Shown: positions 28,369 through 36,547, numbered from the stretch's first letter. The stretch: 64,000 bases of DNA from Atlanticothrix silvestris CENA357 (GCF_016056295.1 NZ_JAECZB010000023.1:22642-86641); one strand, 5' to 3'. Numbers and translations are program-made. Notes: generated by a model from the letters alone, not told the origin.

Positions 28369-29513
28369 TGTTTTGTGTTGTCAGCATTTTTTATTTGCTC
28401 AAAGCTCTGACAGCTTTTGTCTCTGTTTATACAGCTATTTTATTAGTACCGATCATTCCTCAAGCACTGGCTTTACCTAGTCCAGCACAACTAGAGGCAA
28501 CTAACAACCAATTAAAAGCCGAAATTGTTGAGCGTACAGCAGCAGAAGAAGCACTTTTAACAATTAAAGCAGAATTAGAAATTAGAGTTGAAGAGCGTAC
28601 AGCTCAATTAAGGCAAACCATGACAGAGTCTCTGGCTATTGCTAACCAGGCCAAAAAACAAGCTGCAAAACTAGAAATTGCTTTGAAGGAACTGGCAAAT
28701 ACACAAGCTCAATTAATTCAAACTGAGAAGATGTCATCTTTAGGGCAATTAGTTGCAGGTGTTGCCCATGAAATTAATAATCCTGTTAACTTCATTTATG
28801 GCAATAGCATCATTGCCAATGAATATACCCAAGATGTATTAGAATTAATTTCACTTTACCAAACACATCATCCTCACCCTGCTCCAGAAATCCAAGTATT
28901 TGCCAAAGAAATTGAGATTGATTTTGTGCAAAAAGACTTAAAAAATATTTTATCTTCTATCAAAATGGGAGCTGAGCGTATCCGCGATATTGTCTTATCG
29001 TTACGAAATTTTTCACGACTTGATGAAGCAGAAATTAAACAAGTAGATATTCACGAAGGTATTAATAGTACTCTGTTTATTTTGCAAAATCGCTTGCAAG
29101 GTCAAGGTAAACATCCAGATATTCAAATCATTAAAGAATACGGCAATTTGCCTAACATTGATTGCTATCCCAAACAACTCAATCAAGTATTCATGAATAT
29201 TCTGACTAATGCCATTGATGCAGTGAAAGAGTCAGTTCACAATCCCCAAATTCGTATATGCACAGAGGTCTTAGATCACAATCAAGTGATGATTAGGATT
29301 GCTGACAATGGCTGTGGGATGACAGAAGAGGTAAAGCAAAAGATTTTTGACCCGTTTTTTACTACTAAACCTGTTGGTTCCGGTACAGGTCTTGGTATGT
29401 CAGTTAGCTACCAGATCGTAGATAAGCATGGTGGTATCCTCAAATTTATTTCAGTACCACTTCAAGGTACAGAGTTCCTAATCCAGATTCCCATCCAAAT
29501 GAAATCTGCTTGA
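28368..29513 (+). CDS. Sensor histidine kinase coupled to the ABC exporter
   Basis: 381 residues from the ATG at 28368, which overlaps the exporter stop codon. A longer frame starting inside the exporter gene is less likely. An N-terminal hydrophobic segment ([27 protein letters not shown]) is followed directly by a long coiled coil ([17 protein letters not shown]...[10 protein letters not shown]), so no classic sensor domain is present. The phospho-accepting His134 is in GVAHEINNP. The ATPase domain has N-box [11 protein letters not shown]1 IADNGCGM, F-box FDPFFTT and G2 [15 protein letters not shown]. No receiver domain, and no response regulator gene nearby. The core closely resembles that of the multi-GAF kinase at 45-48 kb. 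Coupling suggests it responds to, or controls, the exporter (inference). Confidence 0.9.
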   Translation: MFCVVSIFYLLKALTAFVSVYTAILLVPIIPQALALPSPAQLEATNNQLKAEIVERTAAEEALLTIKAELEIRVEERTAQLRQTMTESLAIANQAKKQAAKLEIALKELANTQAQLIQTEKMSSLGQLVAGVAHEINNPVNFIYGNSIIANEYTQDVLELISLYQTHHPHPAPEIQVFAKEIEIDFVQKDLKNILSSIKMGAERIRDIVLSLRNFSRLDEAEIKQVDIHEGINSTLFILQNRLQGQGKHPDIQIIKEYGNLPNIDCYPKQLNQVFMNILTNAIDAVKESVHNPQIRICTEVLDHNQVMIRIADNGCGMTEEVKQKIFDPFFTTKPVGSGTGLGMSVSYQIVDKHGGILKFISVPLQGTEFLIQIPIQMKSA

Positions 29514-29642
29514 TGTTATGGATAGGCTATTAAACCTTCACATAACTTGATGAAATCGGGATGATCCAGAGCAATTATGGCGTTAGTTTTTTTGGATACT
29601 TGGGCAGTATAAAGTACCGAAAAAATTAGTCTGGCATCAGCA

Positions 29643-30317
29643 ATGTTTAAAATTAGATTATCAAAATCTTCTGCTCTAAAAGATTTTTCTTTGTCCAATT
29701 TACAGCACCGCCATCTAGGAGCGATCGCTGCTTTAATTCTAATTAGCTTATTAACTTCATGGAGTGGATTACCATCTCACCATGCCATAGCTAATTGCTG
29801 GGAAGGCTTGTTGTGGGGAATAGCTGACCCAGTAATTGGCTTGGATCGTTTAACCAGCTTCGTTGCTGTTGGCTTACTCTCGGCTAGCATCATTCATGGT
29901 ACTTTGATTGCTAGCTTGTTTGTCTTAGCAACAGTCTTAGGAACATTCCTGCACTTATACCAGCTAAATTTACAAGGTGCAGAAATAGCGATCGCTGTTT
30001 CCAGCATTACCTTTGGCGCTATGTTGGTGATGCCAAACCAATTTCATTGGTTGATTATCGCGCTTTTAGGAGTGATGGCTGGTTTGTTTCAAGGTTACAG
30101 CAATGGTCAATCTATTATTGAGGCAAATGTGATACCATTGCTTGCCTATATTTTGGGTAATACTTTGACTCAGTATGCAGTTGTGATGAGTGCCAGAATA
30201 GTTGGCAATTTAATCAGCCAAAGGAAAATAAATGACTTTTTACCAAGGATAATTAACTATGTAGGCTTCGCTTTCTGCGCGATCGCAATTGTGTTTCTGA
30301 AAATTTCAATCAACTAA
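29643..30317 (+). CDS. HupE/UreJ-like membrane protein with altered metal motif
   Basis: 224 residues with about six hydrophobic helices after a basic N-terminus. The layout and the segments GIADPVIGLDRLTSFVAVGLLSA and LALFALxHG-like IIALLGVMAGLFQGYSNG match the HupE/UreJ family, which moves nickel or cobalt into cells in other bacteria (known). In the usual family motif HPxxGxDHxxxMxxVG the metal-binding His residues are prominent; here they read DP...DR, so the transport ligands seem lost or changed. No urease or hydrogenase genes lie nearby. Start at the ATG of MFKIRLSKSSAL. Function therefore uncertain. Confidence 0.7.
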   Translation: MFKIRLSKSSALKDFSLSNLQHRHLGAIAALILISLLTSWSGLPSHHAIANCWEGLLWGIADPVIGLDRLTSFVAVGLLSASIIHGTLIASLFVLATVLGTFLHLYQLNLQGAEIAIAVSSITFGAMLVMPNQFHWLIIALLGVMAGLFQGYSNGQSIIEANVIPLLAYILGNTLTQYAVVMSARIVGNLISQRKINDFLPRIINYVGFAFCAIAIVFLKISIN

Positions 30318-30337
30318 ATTAAGTATTTTTATTGTGT

Positions 30338-30375
30338 CACTGTCAATGGTTTAGTTATTTATACCATTAACAGTG
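30338..30375. terminator. Inverted repeat between convergent genes
   Basis: CACTGT-C-AATGGT and ACCATT-A-ACAGTG form a bulged stem at 30338-30350 and 30363-30375, between the HupE-like gene and the sugar transferase gene that end toward each other. There is no strong T-run on either side, so it is a weak terminator candidate. Confidence 0.4.
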
Positions 30376-30381
30376 AAATAA

Positions 30382-31059
30382 TTAGAAAGCTCCGATACGT
30401 CCAAAAATGATGTAGAAAGTTTTTCCAATCAATAACAAGTCGTACAATCGATGCCAGTTACTTTGATACTGCAAGTCTAAATCAACTATTTGTTCAAAAT
30501 CTTTCACTTGAGAACGACCGTTTACTTGCCATTCACCAGTTAATCCGGGTTTGACATTTAAACGTTGCCAGTGACGTTTTGTATATTTTATTACTTCATC
30601 TCCAGTAGGTGGGCGTGTTCCTACTAAACTCATTTCACCTACAAGGACATTCCAAAACTGAGGTAATTCGTCTAAACTTGTACTTCGCAGAAAGCGACCT
30701 ACTTTTGTGACTCGAAAGTCATTTTTGTTTTTAAATATCAGCCCATTAGCTTCGTTATCCACTAAGGATTTTAACTTTTCTGCATCATTAACCATTGAAC
30801 GGAACTTCCGAATCACAAAAGGCCGTCCTTGGAGTCCATAGCGTTCTTGAGTAAAGAAAATGGGGCCTGGACTATCTATTTTGATAGCGATCGCTATGGG
30901 TACAAACACGATGGCTAGAATTACTAGCCCCACCAAGCTTCCTAATATATCTAAACTACGTTTGAACTTAGAGTTTACCGAGGAATGAGGTGTAAATTCT
31001 AATTCCCAAGCTTTGTAAGTAGCACCTTGAAAGACGCTTTGTAATGATGTTTGATACAT
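30382..31059 (-). CDS. Undecaprenyl-phosphate sugar-1-phosphate transferase
   Basis: Initiating glycosyl transferase that places the first sugar phosphate on a lipid carrier for exopolysaccharide or envelope polysaccharide (known of the family). 225 residues, so it is the short form lacking the multi-helix N-terminus of WbaP. One membrane segment at about 38-60 (GSLVGLVILAIVFVPIAIAI) is followed by the catalytic domain: PIFFTQERYGLQGRPFVIRKFRSM, SLDELPQFWNVLVGEMSLVGTRPP, KPGLTGEWQVNGRS. A good NtcA-type promoter site lies upstream (31137), suggesting nitrogen control. In heterocystous cyanobacteria such enzymes take part in the heterocyst polysaccharide layer; that link is inference. Confidence 0.9.
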   Translation of the reverse strand: MYQTSLQSVFQGATYKAWELEFTPHSSVNSKFKRSLDILGSLVGLVILAIVFVPIAIAIKIDSPGPIFFTQERYGLQGRPFVIRKFRSMVNDAEKLKSLVDNEANGLIFKNKNDFRVTKVGRFLRSTSLDELPQFWNVLVGEMSLVGTRPPTGDEVIKYTKRHWQRLNVKPGLTGEWQVNGRSQVKDFEQIVDLDLQYQSNWHRLYDLLLIGKTFYIIFGRIGAF

Positions 31060-31111
31060 TTTCTAGCCGAATATTGAGCAACAAGGGTAGAACTACGTAA
31101 GCTTCACCTAG

Positions 31112-31150
31112 ACTATATACTTAAGTTTTATTAATGGTATTAGGTTTTAC
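31112..31150 (-). promoter_or_regulatory. NtcA-type promoter upstream of the sugar transferase
   Basis: On the plus strand GTATTAGGTTTTAC (31137-31150) matches GTA-N8-TAC exactly, and the motif is palindromic. Read on the minus strand, TAN3T -10 hexamers follow at spacings of 19 (TATAGT) and 21 (TAGTCT) bases; the latter is within the 20-24 range of NtcA class II promoters. The start codon lies about 50 bases beyond. Position and geometry make this the better of the two NtcA candidates in the window. Confidence 0.5.
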
Positions 31151-31573
31151 AGTATATTCACTTGATCTTCATCAACGTCGGGGGGATCATAACATTTTGT
31201 AAAATATATATAAAGATAAGATAAAGTTAAGACGAATCTATCGTATGGAGGATGGTTAAAAGTAACTTTTATGTATAAAAGTATGCCTGCGTTTAAAAAT
31301 TTGTTACCAACTGAATACGTAAAAGAGAAAAATTAACTGAATATCTGGTATGAATGCAAGTAGAAAGCGAAAACATCTCCCAAAGAGGGATTTTTCAGAA
31401 AAAAGCATAAGATAGCATGTCTTGCATAATTGAGGCAGCAGATAGTAGCTGAGGAAAAATACTTCTACATCACAATTTGGCAAGATCACCAAAAAAATAA
31501 TCATTATTTGGTGAAAAGTTTATTTAACTATTTAAGGATAATTGGCGACGTTAAATTTAGGGGTGATAAAGAT
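31151..31573. other. Intergenic region upstream of the coiled-coil protein gene
   Basis: About 420 AT-rich bases between two divergent genes. The plus-strand frame of the next gene is open back to 31430, but that part lacks protein character. No repeats or RNA genes were recognised. Confidence 0.35.
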
Positions 31574-31870
31574 ATGGTTTTAGCAGGAATTGAAGTTAAA
31601 ATTAGTCGCTTAGAGTCCATTGTTGAGCAAATCGGAGAAGCCGTAATCTCTACAACTGAAACAATTGAACGTCTTGGTGAAAGGCTAGAAAATTTGAGTA
31701 TGCAAGTCGAAGCACAGGGAAAGCAGGTACAGCAGCAAGGTTATCAAATTTTTGCATTGTGTGATGCTGTCCAAAGCCTGGCTGAATCTCAAGATGACTC
31801 ACTACAAAAACTAGCTAAACTTACACAAACACTAGACAGGCTGACATCTTTGATTCAAGGAACTGATTAA
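31574..31870 (+). CDS. Small coiled-coil protein
   Basis: 98 residues from the ATG at 31574, preceded by AGGGG at a fair distance. Almost entirely helical with heptad spacing (RLESIVEQIGEAVISTTETIERLGERLENLSMQVEAQGKQVQQQGYQIFALCDAVQSLAE...), so it is probably a dimeric or trimeric coiled coil. No membrane segment, no signal peptide. Function unknown. Convergent with surE. Confidence 0.6.
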   Translation: MVLAGIEVKISRLESIVEQIGEAVISTTETIERLGERLENLSMQVEAQGKQVQQQGYQIFALCDAVQSLAESQDDSLQKLAKLTQTLDRLTSLIQGTD

Positions 31871-31896
31871 GTATGGAAGTTTTGTATCTTAAATAG

Positions 31897-32577
31897 TCAT
31901 ACCTTCAGCTGGGTTACAGCGATATCACCAGAAAAACAGACATCGACATCGCTGCCAGGAGTGCGATCGCGTTTACCATATTCTCCTACATAATAAAAAT
32001 TATCACCATCAATGCGATAGTTGACTGGCAAAGGTTTGGTACATGGTTGACAAAACACCAGTTGCGGATTTGGTTCTCCCGGCTGTAGATGCGGCAGATT
32101 GACATTCCAGAAGCTTCCTGGTTCGAGAGGGCGCTGGAGTAACTCCGTTAAAACCTTAGCAGTAAACTTGGCAGCTAAATCCCAATCAAAATTCTGCTTA
32201 GCTTTGCGGTAATGAGAAATAGCAATTCCTGGAATACCATGCATCGCGGCTTCTCGCACAGCAGCAACAGTGCCTGAAATATAGGCATCGACTCCTAAAT
32301 TACCTCCAGCGTTGATACCAGACAAAACAAATTTGGGATCTGGGCAAATTTGCGTTATGGCAATTCTCACACAATCAGCAGGAGTACCTGCGATCGCATA
32401 TTCAATTTCAGAACGCCGCTGGAGATGAATTGGCTGCGTGGTAGTGACTTGATGCCCACAGCCCGATTGATGGTGCTTGGGTGCAGCAATAATAGCCTTC
32501 TTGCCATTGACAGCTGTAATTAAGGCTTGGATACCAGGAGCGTCAATCCCATCGTCATTAGTTAAGATAATAGTCAT
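31897..32577 (-). CDS. surE: 5'/3'-nucleotidase SurE
   Basis: Metal-dependent phosphatase that acts on nucleoside monophosphates and, in some bacteria, short polyphosphates (known). 226 residues. Signatures: ILTNDDGIDAPGIQAL at the very N-terminus (metal-binding Asp-Asp), HHQSGCGHQVTTTQPI, ISGINAGGNLGVDAYISGTVAAVREAAMHG, and a conserved C-terminal part. Slightly shorter than the E. coli enzyme but complete for the cyanobacterial type. It is divergent from psb32, about 100 bases apart. Confidence 0.94.
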   Translation of the reverse strand: MTIILTNDDGIDAPGIQALITAVNGKKAIIAAPKHHQSGCGHQVTTTQPIHLQRRSEIEYAIAGTPADCVRIAITQICPDPKFVLSGINAGGNLGVDAYISGTVAAVREAAMHGIPGIAISHYRKAKQNFDWDLAAKFTAKVLTELLQRPLEPGSFWNVNLPHLQPGEPNPQLVFCQPCTKPLPVNYRIDGDNFYYVGEYGKRDRTPGSDVDVCFSGDIAVTQLKV

Positions 32578-32678
32578 ATTAATTATGGGATTTCCCTATT
32601 CTCTATTCCTTGTTCCCTATTTCCTTTTAAATTGGTTGTGTAGTATTTTTGGTGCAAGTCTGTCTTAAGAGATTTCCA

Positions 32679-33416
32679 ATGAAACAGCTCCTCAACCAAT
32701 TACTTAGCATAAAAAAACACTTTATCCGGCTTATTTTATCGCTATTAGCGATCATTTTAGGTTCTTCGCTGTTTGTTACGCCTGCATTAGCTACGGGTGT
32801 GTACCAAATGCCAAGCCTAACAGCAAGCGATGCCAACTGGGTGCTAGATAAAGGTGATGTCATCAGCCGCATCAATGAAGGCAAGGTTAGTAGTTCTTTT
32901 GAAGACTTAGCTCAGAAAACTGGCAATGAAGTCAGATTTGTAACTGTGCGCCGCCTTGACTATGGAGAAACAGCCGAAAGTTTTGCTAAAGCACTGTTTG
33001 AAAAATGGTTTCCTACAAAAGAAGCGCAAGCGAATCAAACGCTGTTAGTGCTAGTTACAGTTGCCAACAACAGCGCTATGATTACCGGGGATAAAGTCAA
33101 GTCTGTGCTGACAGACTCTATTGCCGAAAGTGTAGTTGATGAAACATTGGGTGTGCCATTACGGGATGGTAACAAATATAATCAAGCATTTTTAGATGCA
33201 AGCGATCGCTTAGTTGCTGTTCTCTCTGGCCAACCCGATCCTGGCCCACCCGAAGTTACCGACAATGTACAAGTAGAAGGCACATTTACCAAAGCAGAAG
33301 AAACTGACCAAGGTAACGCCACTGCTTGGGTAATAGGATTATTAATCGCCGCCACCATCATCCCGATGGCGACTTACTACATTTATCAGGTAAATCAACC
33401 ATCATCTGATGGATAA
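32679..33416 (+). CDS. psb32: Psb32 (TPM domain protein, photosystem II protection)
   Basis: 245 residues from the ATG at 32679 (MKQLLNQLLS); the frame opens slightly upstream at a weaker start. Signal or anchor helix at about 19-40 (LILSLLAIILGSSLFVTPALA) with a probable cleavage after ALA. The TPM domain (about 45-195) carries DKGDVISRINEGKVSSSFEDLAQKTGNEVRFVTVRRLDYGE, and a C-terminal membrane helix (WVIGLLIAATIIPMATYYIYQ) ends the protein. In Synechocystis, Psb32 helps photosystem II repair and protection (known). The same C-terminal helix occurs again as an isolated fragment at 35370-35432. Confidence 0.9.
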   Translation: MKQLLNQLLSIKKHFIRLILSLLAIILGSSLFVTPALATGVYQMPSLTASDANWVLDKGDVISRINEGKVSSSFEDLAQKTGNEVRFVTVRRLDYGETAESFAKALFEKWFPTKEAQANQTLLVLVTVANNSAMITGDKVKSVLTDSIAESVVDETLGVPLRDGNKYNQAFLDASDRLVAVLSGQPDPGPPEVTDNVQVEGTFTKAEETDQGNATAWVIGLLIAATIIPMATYYIYQVNQPSSDG

Positions 33417-33427
33417 TGACCAAGGCT

Positions 33428-33470
33428 GAAGGATGAAGGTTAAAGATTAAAATTTTATACTTCATCCTTC
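33428..33470. terminator. Bidirectional hairpin between psb32 and the DUF4346 gene
   Basis: GAAGGATGAAG (33428-33438) and CTTCATCCTTC (33460-33470) form a perfect 11-bp stem, with TTTCT on its plus-strand side. The flanking genes converge here, so it can end both transcripts. Confidence 0.65.
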
Positions 33471-33473
33471 TTT

Positions 33474-33935
33474 CTAATCCTGAACATACTCTTGTCCTGT
33501 AACTAAAGCCATCTCAGCTTTGGCAAATTCTCGGCCTAAATAGGCTGCATGGTCTAATTTACTGACTGTACAAGGCTGAGTTTCTTCAAAAATTTTCACG
33601 CAAAGTTCCTTTGCTGTCCTCCCACTAAAAATTGTCGTGTTAGTTCGTTCGACCTTTCCCCGCGCCGGAATTACCTTTCCTGTTTCTGGATCGACGGCTA
33701 AACCGCGATCGTCAATCACATTTGTAAAATGTTTTGCATAAATTAACCCCCCTTCTCTATCCAAGTAGATGATGAAATATCCACTAGGGTCAAGGTCAAT
33801 ATGACGCTGAGAAAGTTTGTTATCAATTGCTGCCAAATCTTCAACTATTAAATCCATAAGCATTCTCAAAAGCAAATTTCTTTCTTCAGGGTTTTTACAC
33901 TCCATATCAAGTGTAATTCCTATCTTCCATAGCAT
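33474..33935 (-). CDS. DUF4346-type protein
   Basis: 153 residues. The order of conserved segments fits the DUF4346 family as I know it: DPSGYFIIYLDREGGLIYAKHFTN, a central GRTAKELCVKIFEE, and the C-terminal LDHAAYLGREFAKAEMALVTGQEYVQD. It is cytoplasmic, with no membrane segment. In some organisms the domain is fused to a dihydropteroate-synthase-like protein; here it stands alone. Biochemical role unknown. The ATG of MLWKIGITLDMECKN has a second possible start at MECKN. Confidence 0.8.
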   Translation of the reverse strand: MLWKIGITLDMECKNPEERNLLLRMLMDLIVEDLAAIDNKLSQRHIDLDPSGYFIIYLDREGGLIYAKHFTNVIDDRGLAVDPETGKVIPARGKVERTNTTIFSGRTAKELCVKIFEETQPCTVSKLDHAAYLGREFAKAEMALVTGQEYVQD

Positions 33936-34143
33936 TGTTTATATTTTTAATATATTTTTTTACGCATTATTACTTAATAACATATTAAAACTTTGCTATA
34001 AATTATACTTTTACTCTAGAATCACTACAACTATGTTAGACAGGAAATTTACTGAAGTCATAGTTATAAAAAAAAATTATATACTGACCGATAAATAAAA
34101 TTTTAAAGCCTTACTAAAGGCTTACTCACTTTAATTTCTAATC

Positions 34144-34845
34144 ATGAATTACATACGTAAAACAGCACTATTCATCGGGGTAGGAGCTACTGCTATGACT
34201 CCGTTTGCTGTTCAAGCTCAAACCTGCGCTAATTCCAGCCAAACCAAACACCATTGACTAAAAGCAGACTCGATCAAATTGCCATTAATCAAGGCATTTC
34301 ATTACCTGAAGTGGGAGTAAAATTTGAAAGGTTCGCGGTTGATACTATAAAACCGGGTAATCCGATTACTCCAAACAGAAGAAAGCTTGAATCACGATTA
34401 AGGTATAGCAAAGTACGCATACTTAATGTACAACCAGATGGGATAGTTCCGCTTCCAGTTGTTACGACATTTCCTCCATTTTTTAGAGAATTGGCAGATG
34501 CAATTTTTTATGAAGCAAAAGCAGTGAAAGGCACTTTATTGCCTCCAAGCTATCAAGATTATCAAATTCTTGGTTTCCTAGACGTTCTTGGTAAAAATCC
34601 TGCACGTGCTGCTGGTGAAAACCCAGCAATTGTTTTCATGACTACATCTGATGTACGTAAAATTAGTAGAAAGACAATTGTTGAAGCTACTAGCAGAGAT
34701 ACAGGAGTTTGGCATTCCATAGCCATCGTCGATACGAATCCATTTGACAGAAGAAGATGCTAGGAATCTTTCAGAATCTCTGAGTACTTCTGTTATTTAC
34801 TATGCTGGCAGTGATACATGCGGCACTATTGAATACCATTGTTGA
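34144..34845 (+). pseudogene. Frameshifted secreted protein with nuclease-like segment
   Basis: Three frames read together as one gene. Frame 1 at 34144 encodes a signal peptide (MNYIRKTALFIG...PFAVQAQT) and stops at 34257. A second frame (open from about 34254 to 34763) carries the main domain. From about 34741 the first frame resumes with HLTEEDARNLSESLSTSVIYYAGSDTCGTIEYHC and stops at 34845. Two compensating frameshifts would restore one protein of about 230 residues. The domain has an Asp in LNVQPDGIVPLP followed by FYEAKAVKG and YQILGFLD, the spacing of a PD-(D/E)xK nuclease core as in some toxin nucleases (inference). Sequencing error is the alternative, but the next gene is also broken. 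Confidence 0.6.
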
Positions 34846-35237
34846 ATACACGCAAGCAATTGAGTTTGATCCTAATTATCCCTCTTTTATCACTTTGGGA
34901 GAACCCAATCGCTGAAAGCCTTTCGAGGCTTTAATTTCTAAGTTTTGGCTATAAATTTTAGTTACTGTTAGAAAATAAAGCCTCAAAGCTTGGCTCAATC
35001 AAAGTTTCAGAATATTGCTTCGATTATTGTTTTCCGAGAGTGACAGAACAGGGTTATGTTGAAGCTTATTTTTATCGGGGTAATGCGTTAGCTTTAGAAG
35101 GGCAACCACAAAAGGGGATTGAGGATTTACAGAAAGCTGCTACGATTTTACAATCTAGAGGACAATTAGAATGGGCGGCAGCAATGGGGCAACAAGAAGA
35201 AATTATTCGGGAAGGCATTCAAAACGGTGAATTTTGA
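34840..35237 (+). pseudogene. TPR protein remnant split by MITE copy B
   Basis: 5' piece: codons for IVEYTQAIEFDPNY up to the MITE. 3' piece after the MITE: VEAYFYRGNALALEGQPQKGIEDLQKAATILQSRGQLEWAAAMGQQEEIIREGIQNGEF and a stop at 35237. Removing the 174-bp element and one copy of its 4-bp target duplication rejoins the frame as DPNYVEAYFYRGNALAL, a perfect TPR junction. The 5' part before the first piece is missing or overlaps the preceding broken gene, so the locus was probably truncated as well as interrupted. Confidence 0.8.
34876..35057. mobile_element. 174-bp MITE, copy B
   Basis: The element at 34880-35053 is the exact reverse complement of 11178-11351. A 4-bp direct repeat TTAT flanks it at 34876-34879 and 35054-35057. 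It lies inside a TPR coding sequence whose frame is restored by its removal, which fixes the element ends precisely. Confidence 0.9.
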
Positions 35238-35369
35238 CGAATGCTGGCAGAAATGCTGTTCTAATCGCTAACAGTTGAATTTAACAATTTAAAAATAAGG
35301 AAAGTAAGCATCTGTTTGCCGAAGAAATTTTGATTAGTCGGCAAATTTTGTTATGAAAATAGTTCCTTT

Positions 35370-35432
35370 TGGGTAGTAGGACTGTTAATTGCTGCCACTG
35401 TTATCCCAATAGCGACTTACTATATCTACTAA
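35370..35432 (+). pseudogene. C-terminal fragment of a second psb32
   Basis: Twenty codons and a stop encode WVVGLLIAATVIPIATYYIY, 17 of 20 identical to the C-terminal helix of the intact psb32 2 kb upstream (33327-33386). No psb32-like sequence precedes it; upstream DNA is unrelated. The codons differ at many third positions from the intact copy, so this is an old paralogue remnant and not a recent duplication. Confidence 0.75.
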
Positions 35433-35547
35433 ATAAAAATTAAATCAAAAACAAAGCATCTTTCACTAGTATTTGGCATACACTTGGCGTTACAAATCTT
35501 CCCTGAAGGCACACCAAATACCTCAGGCATCACCTTAATATTAAAAA

Positions 35548-35695
35548 TAACGTGAGTTCGATGAACCTCTCACTCACTCCCTCCCTCTCCGAAACGGAAA
35601 GAGAGGAGCAACGAAAAATTCAGCTTTTTGCTCCCCTCTCCGACACGGAGAGGGGTTGGGGGAGAGGTCAAATAAGACTTGTCGAACTCACGTTA
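35548..35695. repeat. 148-bp palindromic repeat, copy 1
   Basis: The ends are 14-bp inverted repeats, TAACGTGAGTTCGA (35548) and TCGAACTCACGTTA (to 35695). The interior has two hairpins, the larger being CCCCTCTCCG ... CGGAGAGGGG. A full-length copy in opposite orientation lies at 52396-52539 and a right-half copy at 55144-55232. There is no coding function; it is a dispersed, MITE-like repeat family. Confidence 0.85.
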
Positions 35696-35750
35696 AAAAT
35701 AGCAGCAACAATATATTTCCCAACCCCTAAATAAAAATACTGAATTTGTT

Positions 35751-36308
35751 ATGACCATCGAACGAGTTCCCCAAAAACACTATCCCAAGGCTGAGATTGG
35801 GCGACGAGGTATGGCATTAGGGCTTGATTTTGTCGGTGTATGGTTGATCAGCTCTTTATTAGGCAGCAATAATTTTGGTATTCAATTTGTTCAAATCCTA
35901 GTATTTATTGTCTGTTGGCTGATTTTGCGTGTAGTGGTGGTATACAACAATCAAGGGCAAAGTTTAGGGCGTTGGGCTTTCGATTTGAAGGTGCTAGAAG
36001 TCGAAGATGGACAAGTAGTGGGCAGGATTCCAGAATTGCAGGCACTGCTGAAGCGAGAAGCTATAATTGGCTTTGGTGCTATTTTGGTATCAATTGCCCT
36101 CAGCAACATCAGGGCCAATCCCACTGCTATACTGCTATTACTTCCTCTGGCAATTGACTGTGGTGCTGCCTTGTCTGATACCCAGTTGCGGCAAGCTTTG
36201 CATGACCGCTATGCTGGAACTTTCTTAGTTTCGTCGCGTCGGGGCTACTCGCTAGATATAAAAGTTAAGCGATTAGTTGAAAATTTGCGTCGTAATGTGA
36301 GAAGATAG
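35751..36308 (+). CDS. RDD family membrane protein
   Basis: 185 residues, ATG at 35751. The RDD hallmark is present in the [19 protein letters not shown] start (Arg ... Asp-Phe in place of the usual Arg-Asp-Asp pattern), followed by a second helix ([19 protein letters not shown]), the typical [15 protein letters not shown] loop, and further helices, ending in [14 protein letters not shown]. The role of RDD proteins is mostly unknown; some are ion transporters. It is followed after 44 bases by rpmG and is probably first in the RDD-rpmG-rpsR group. Confidence 0.85.
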   Translation: MTIERVPQKHYPKAEIGRRGMALGLDFVGVWLISSLLGSNNFGIQFVQILVFIVCWLILRVVVVYNNQGQSLGRWAFDLKVLEVEDGQVVGRIPELQALLKREAIIGFGAILVSIALSNIRANPTAILLLLPLAIDCGAALSDTQLRQALHDRYAGTFLVSSRRGYSLDIKVKRLVENLRRNVRR

Positions 36309-36352
36309 TCATTTGTGTTAATTCTCCTCAGGCTTTACTGTTTGTAAAATCT

Positions 36353-36547
36353 ATGGCTAAGAGTAAAGGTGCCCGCATAATAGTGACACTAGAATGCACC
36401 GAGTGTCGTACTAATCCAGACAAGCGATCTGCTGGTGTTTCACGGTACACCAGTACTAAAAACCGTCGTAACACAACTAACCGCCTAGAACTGAAAAAGT
36501 TCTGCACCCACTGCAATAAACATACCGTTCACAAGGAAATTAAGTAA
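36353..36547 (+). CDS. rpmG: 50S ribosomal protein L33
   Basis: 64 residues, zinc-ribbon (C+) form with the two cysteine pairs in LECTECRTN and KFCTHCNKH. It starts [18 protein letters not shown] and ends KHTVHKEIK. The typical cyanobacterial order, L33 directly before S18, is present with two bases between the genes. Confidence 0.97.
   Translation: MAKSKGARIIVTLECTECRTNPDKRSAGVSRYTSTKNRRNTTNRLELKKFCTHCNKHTVHKEIK

Noticed and set aside
29516..29698. 60-codon minus-strand frame overlapping the start of the HupE-like gene
   Set aside because: Overlaps the 5' end of a better gene by 56 bases and has no recognisable domain; it might be a remnant, but the evidence is too thin.
34254..34763. 169-codon frame as an intact independent gene
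   Set aside because: A signal peptide in another frame directly precedes it and a matching C-terminal piece follows in the first frame, so a frameshifted gene explains more.
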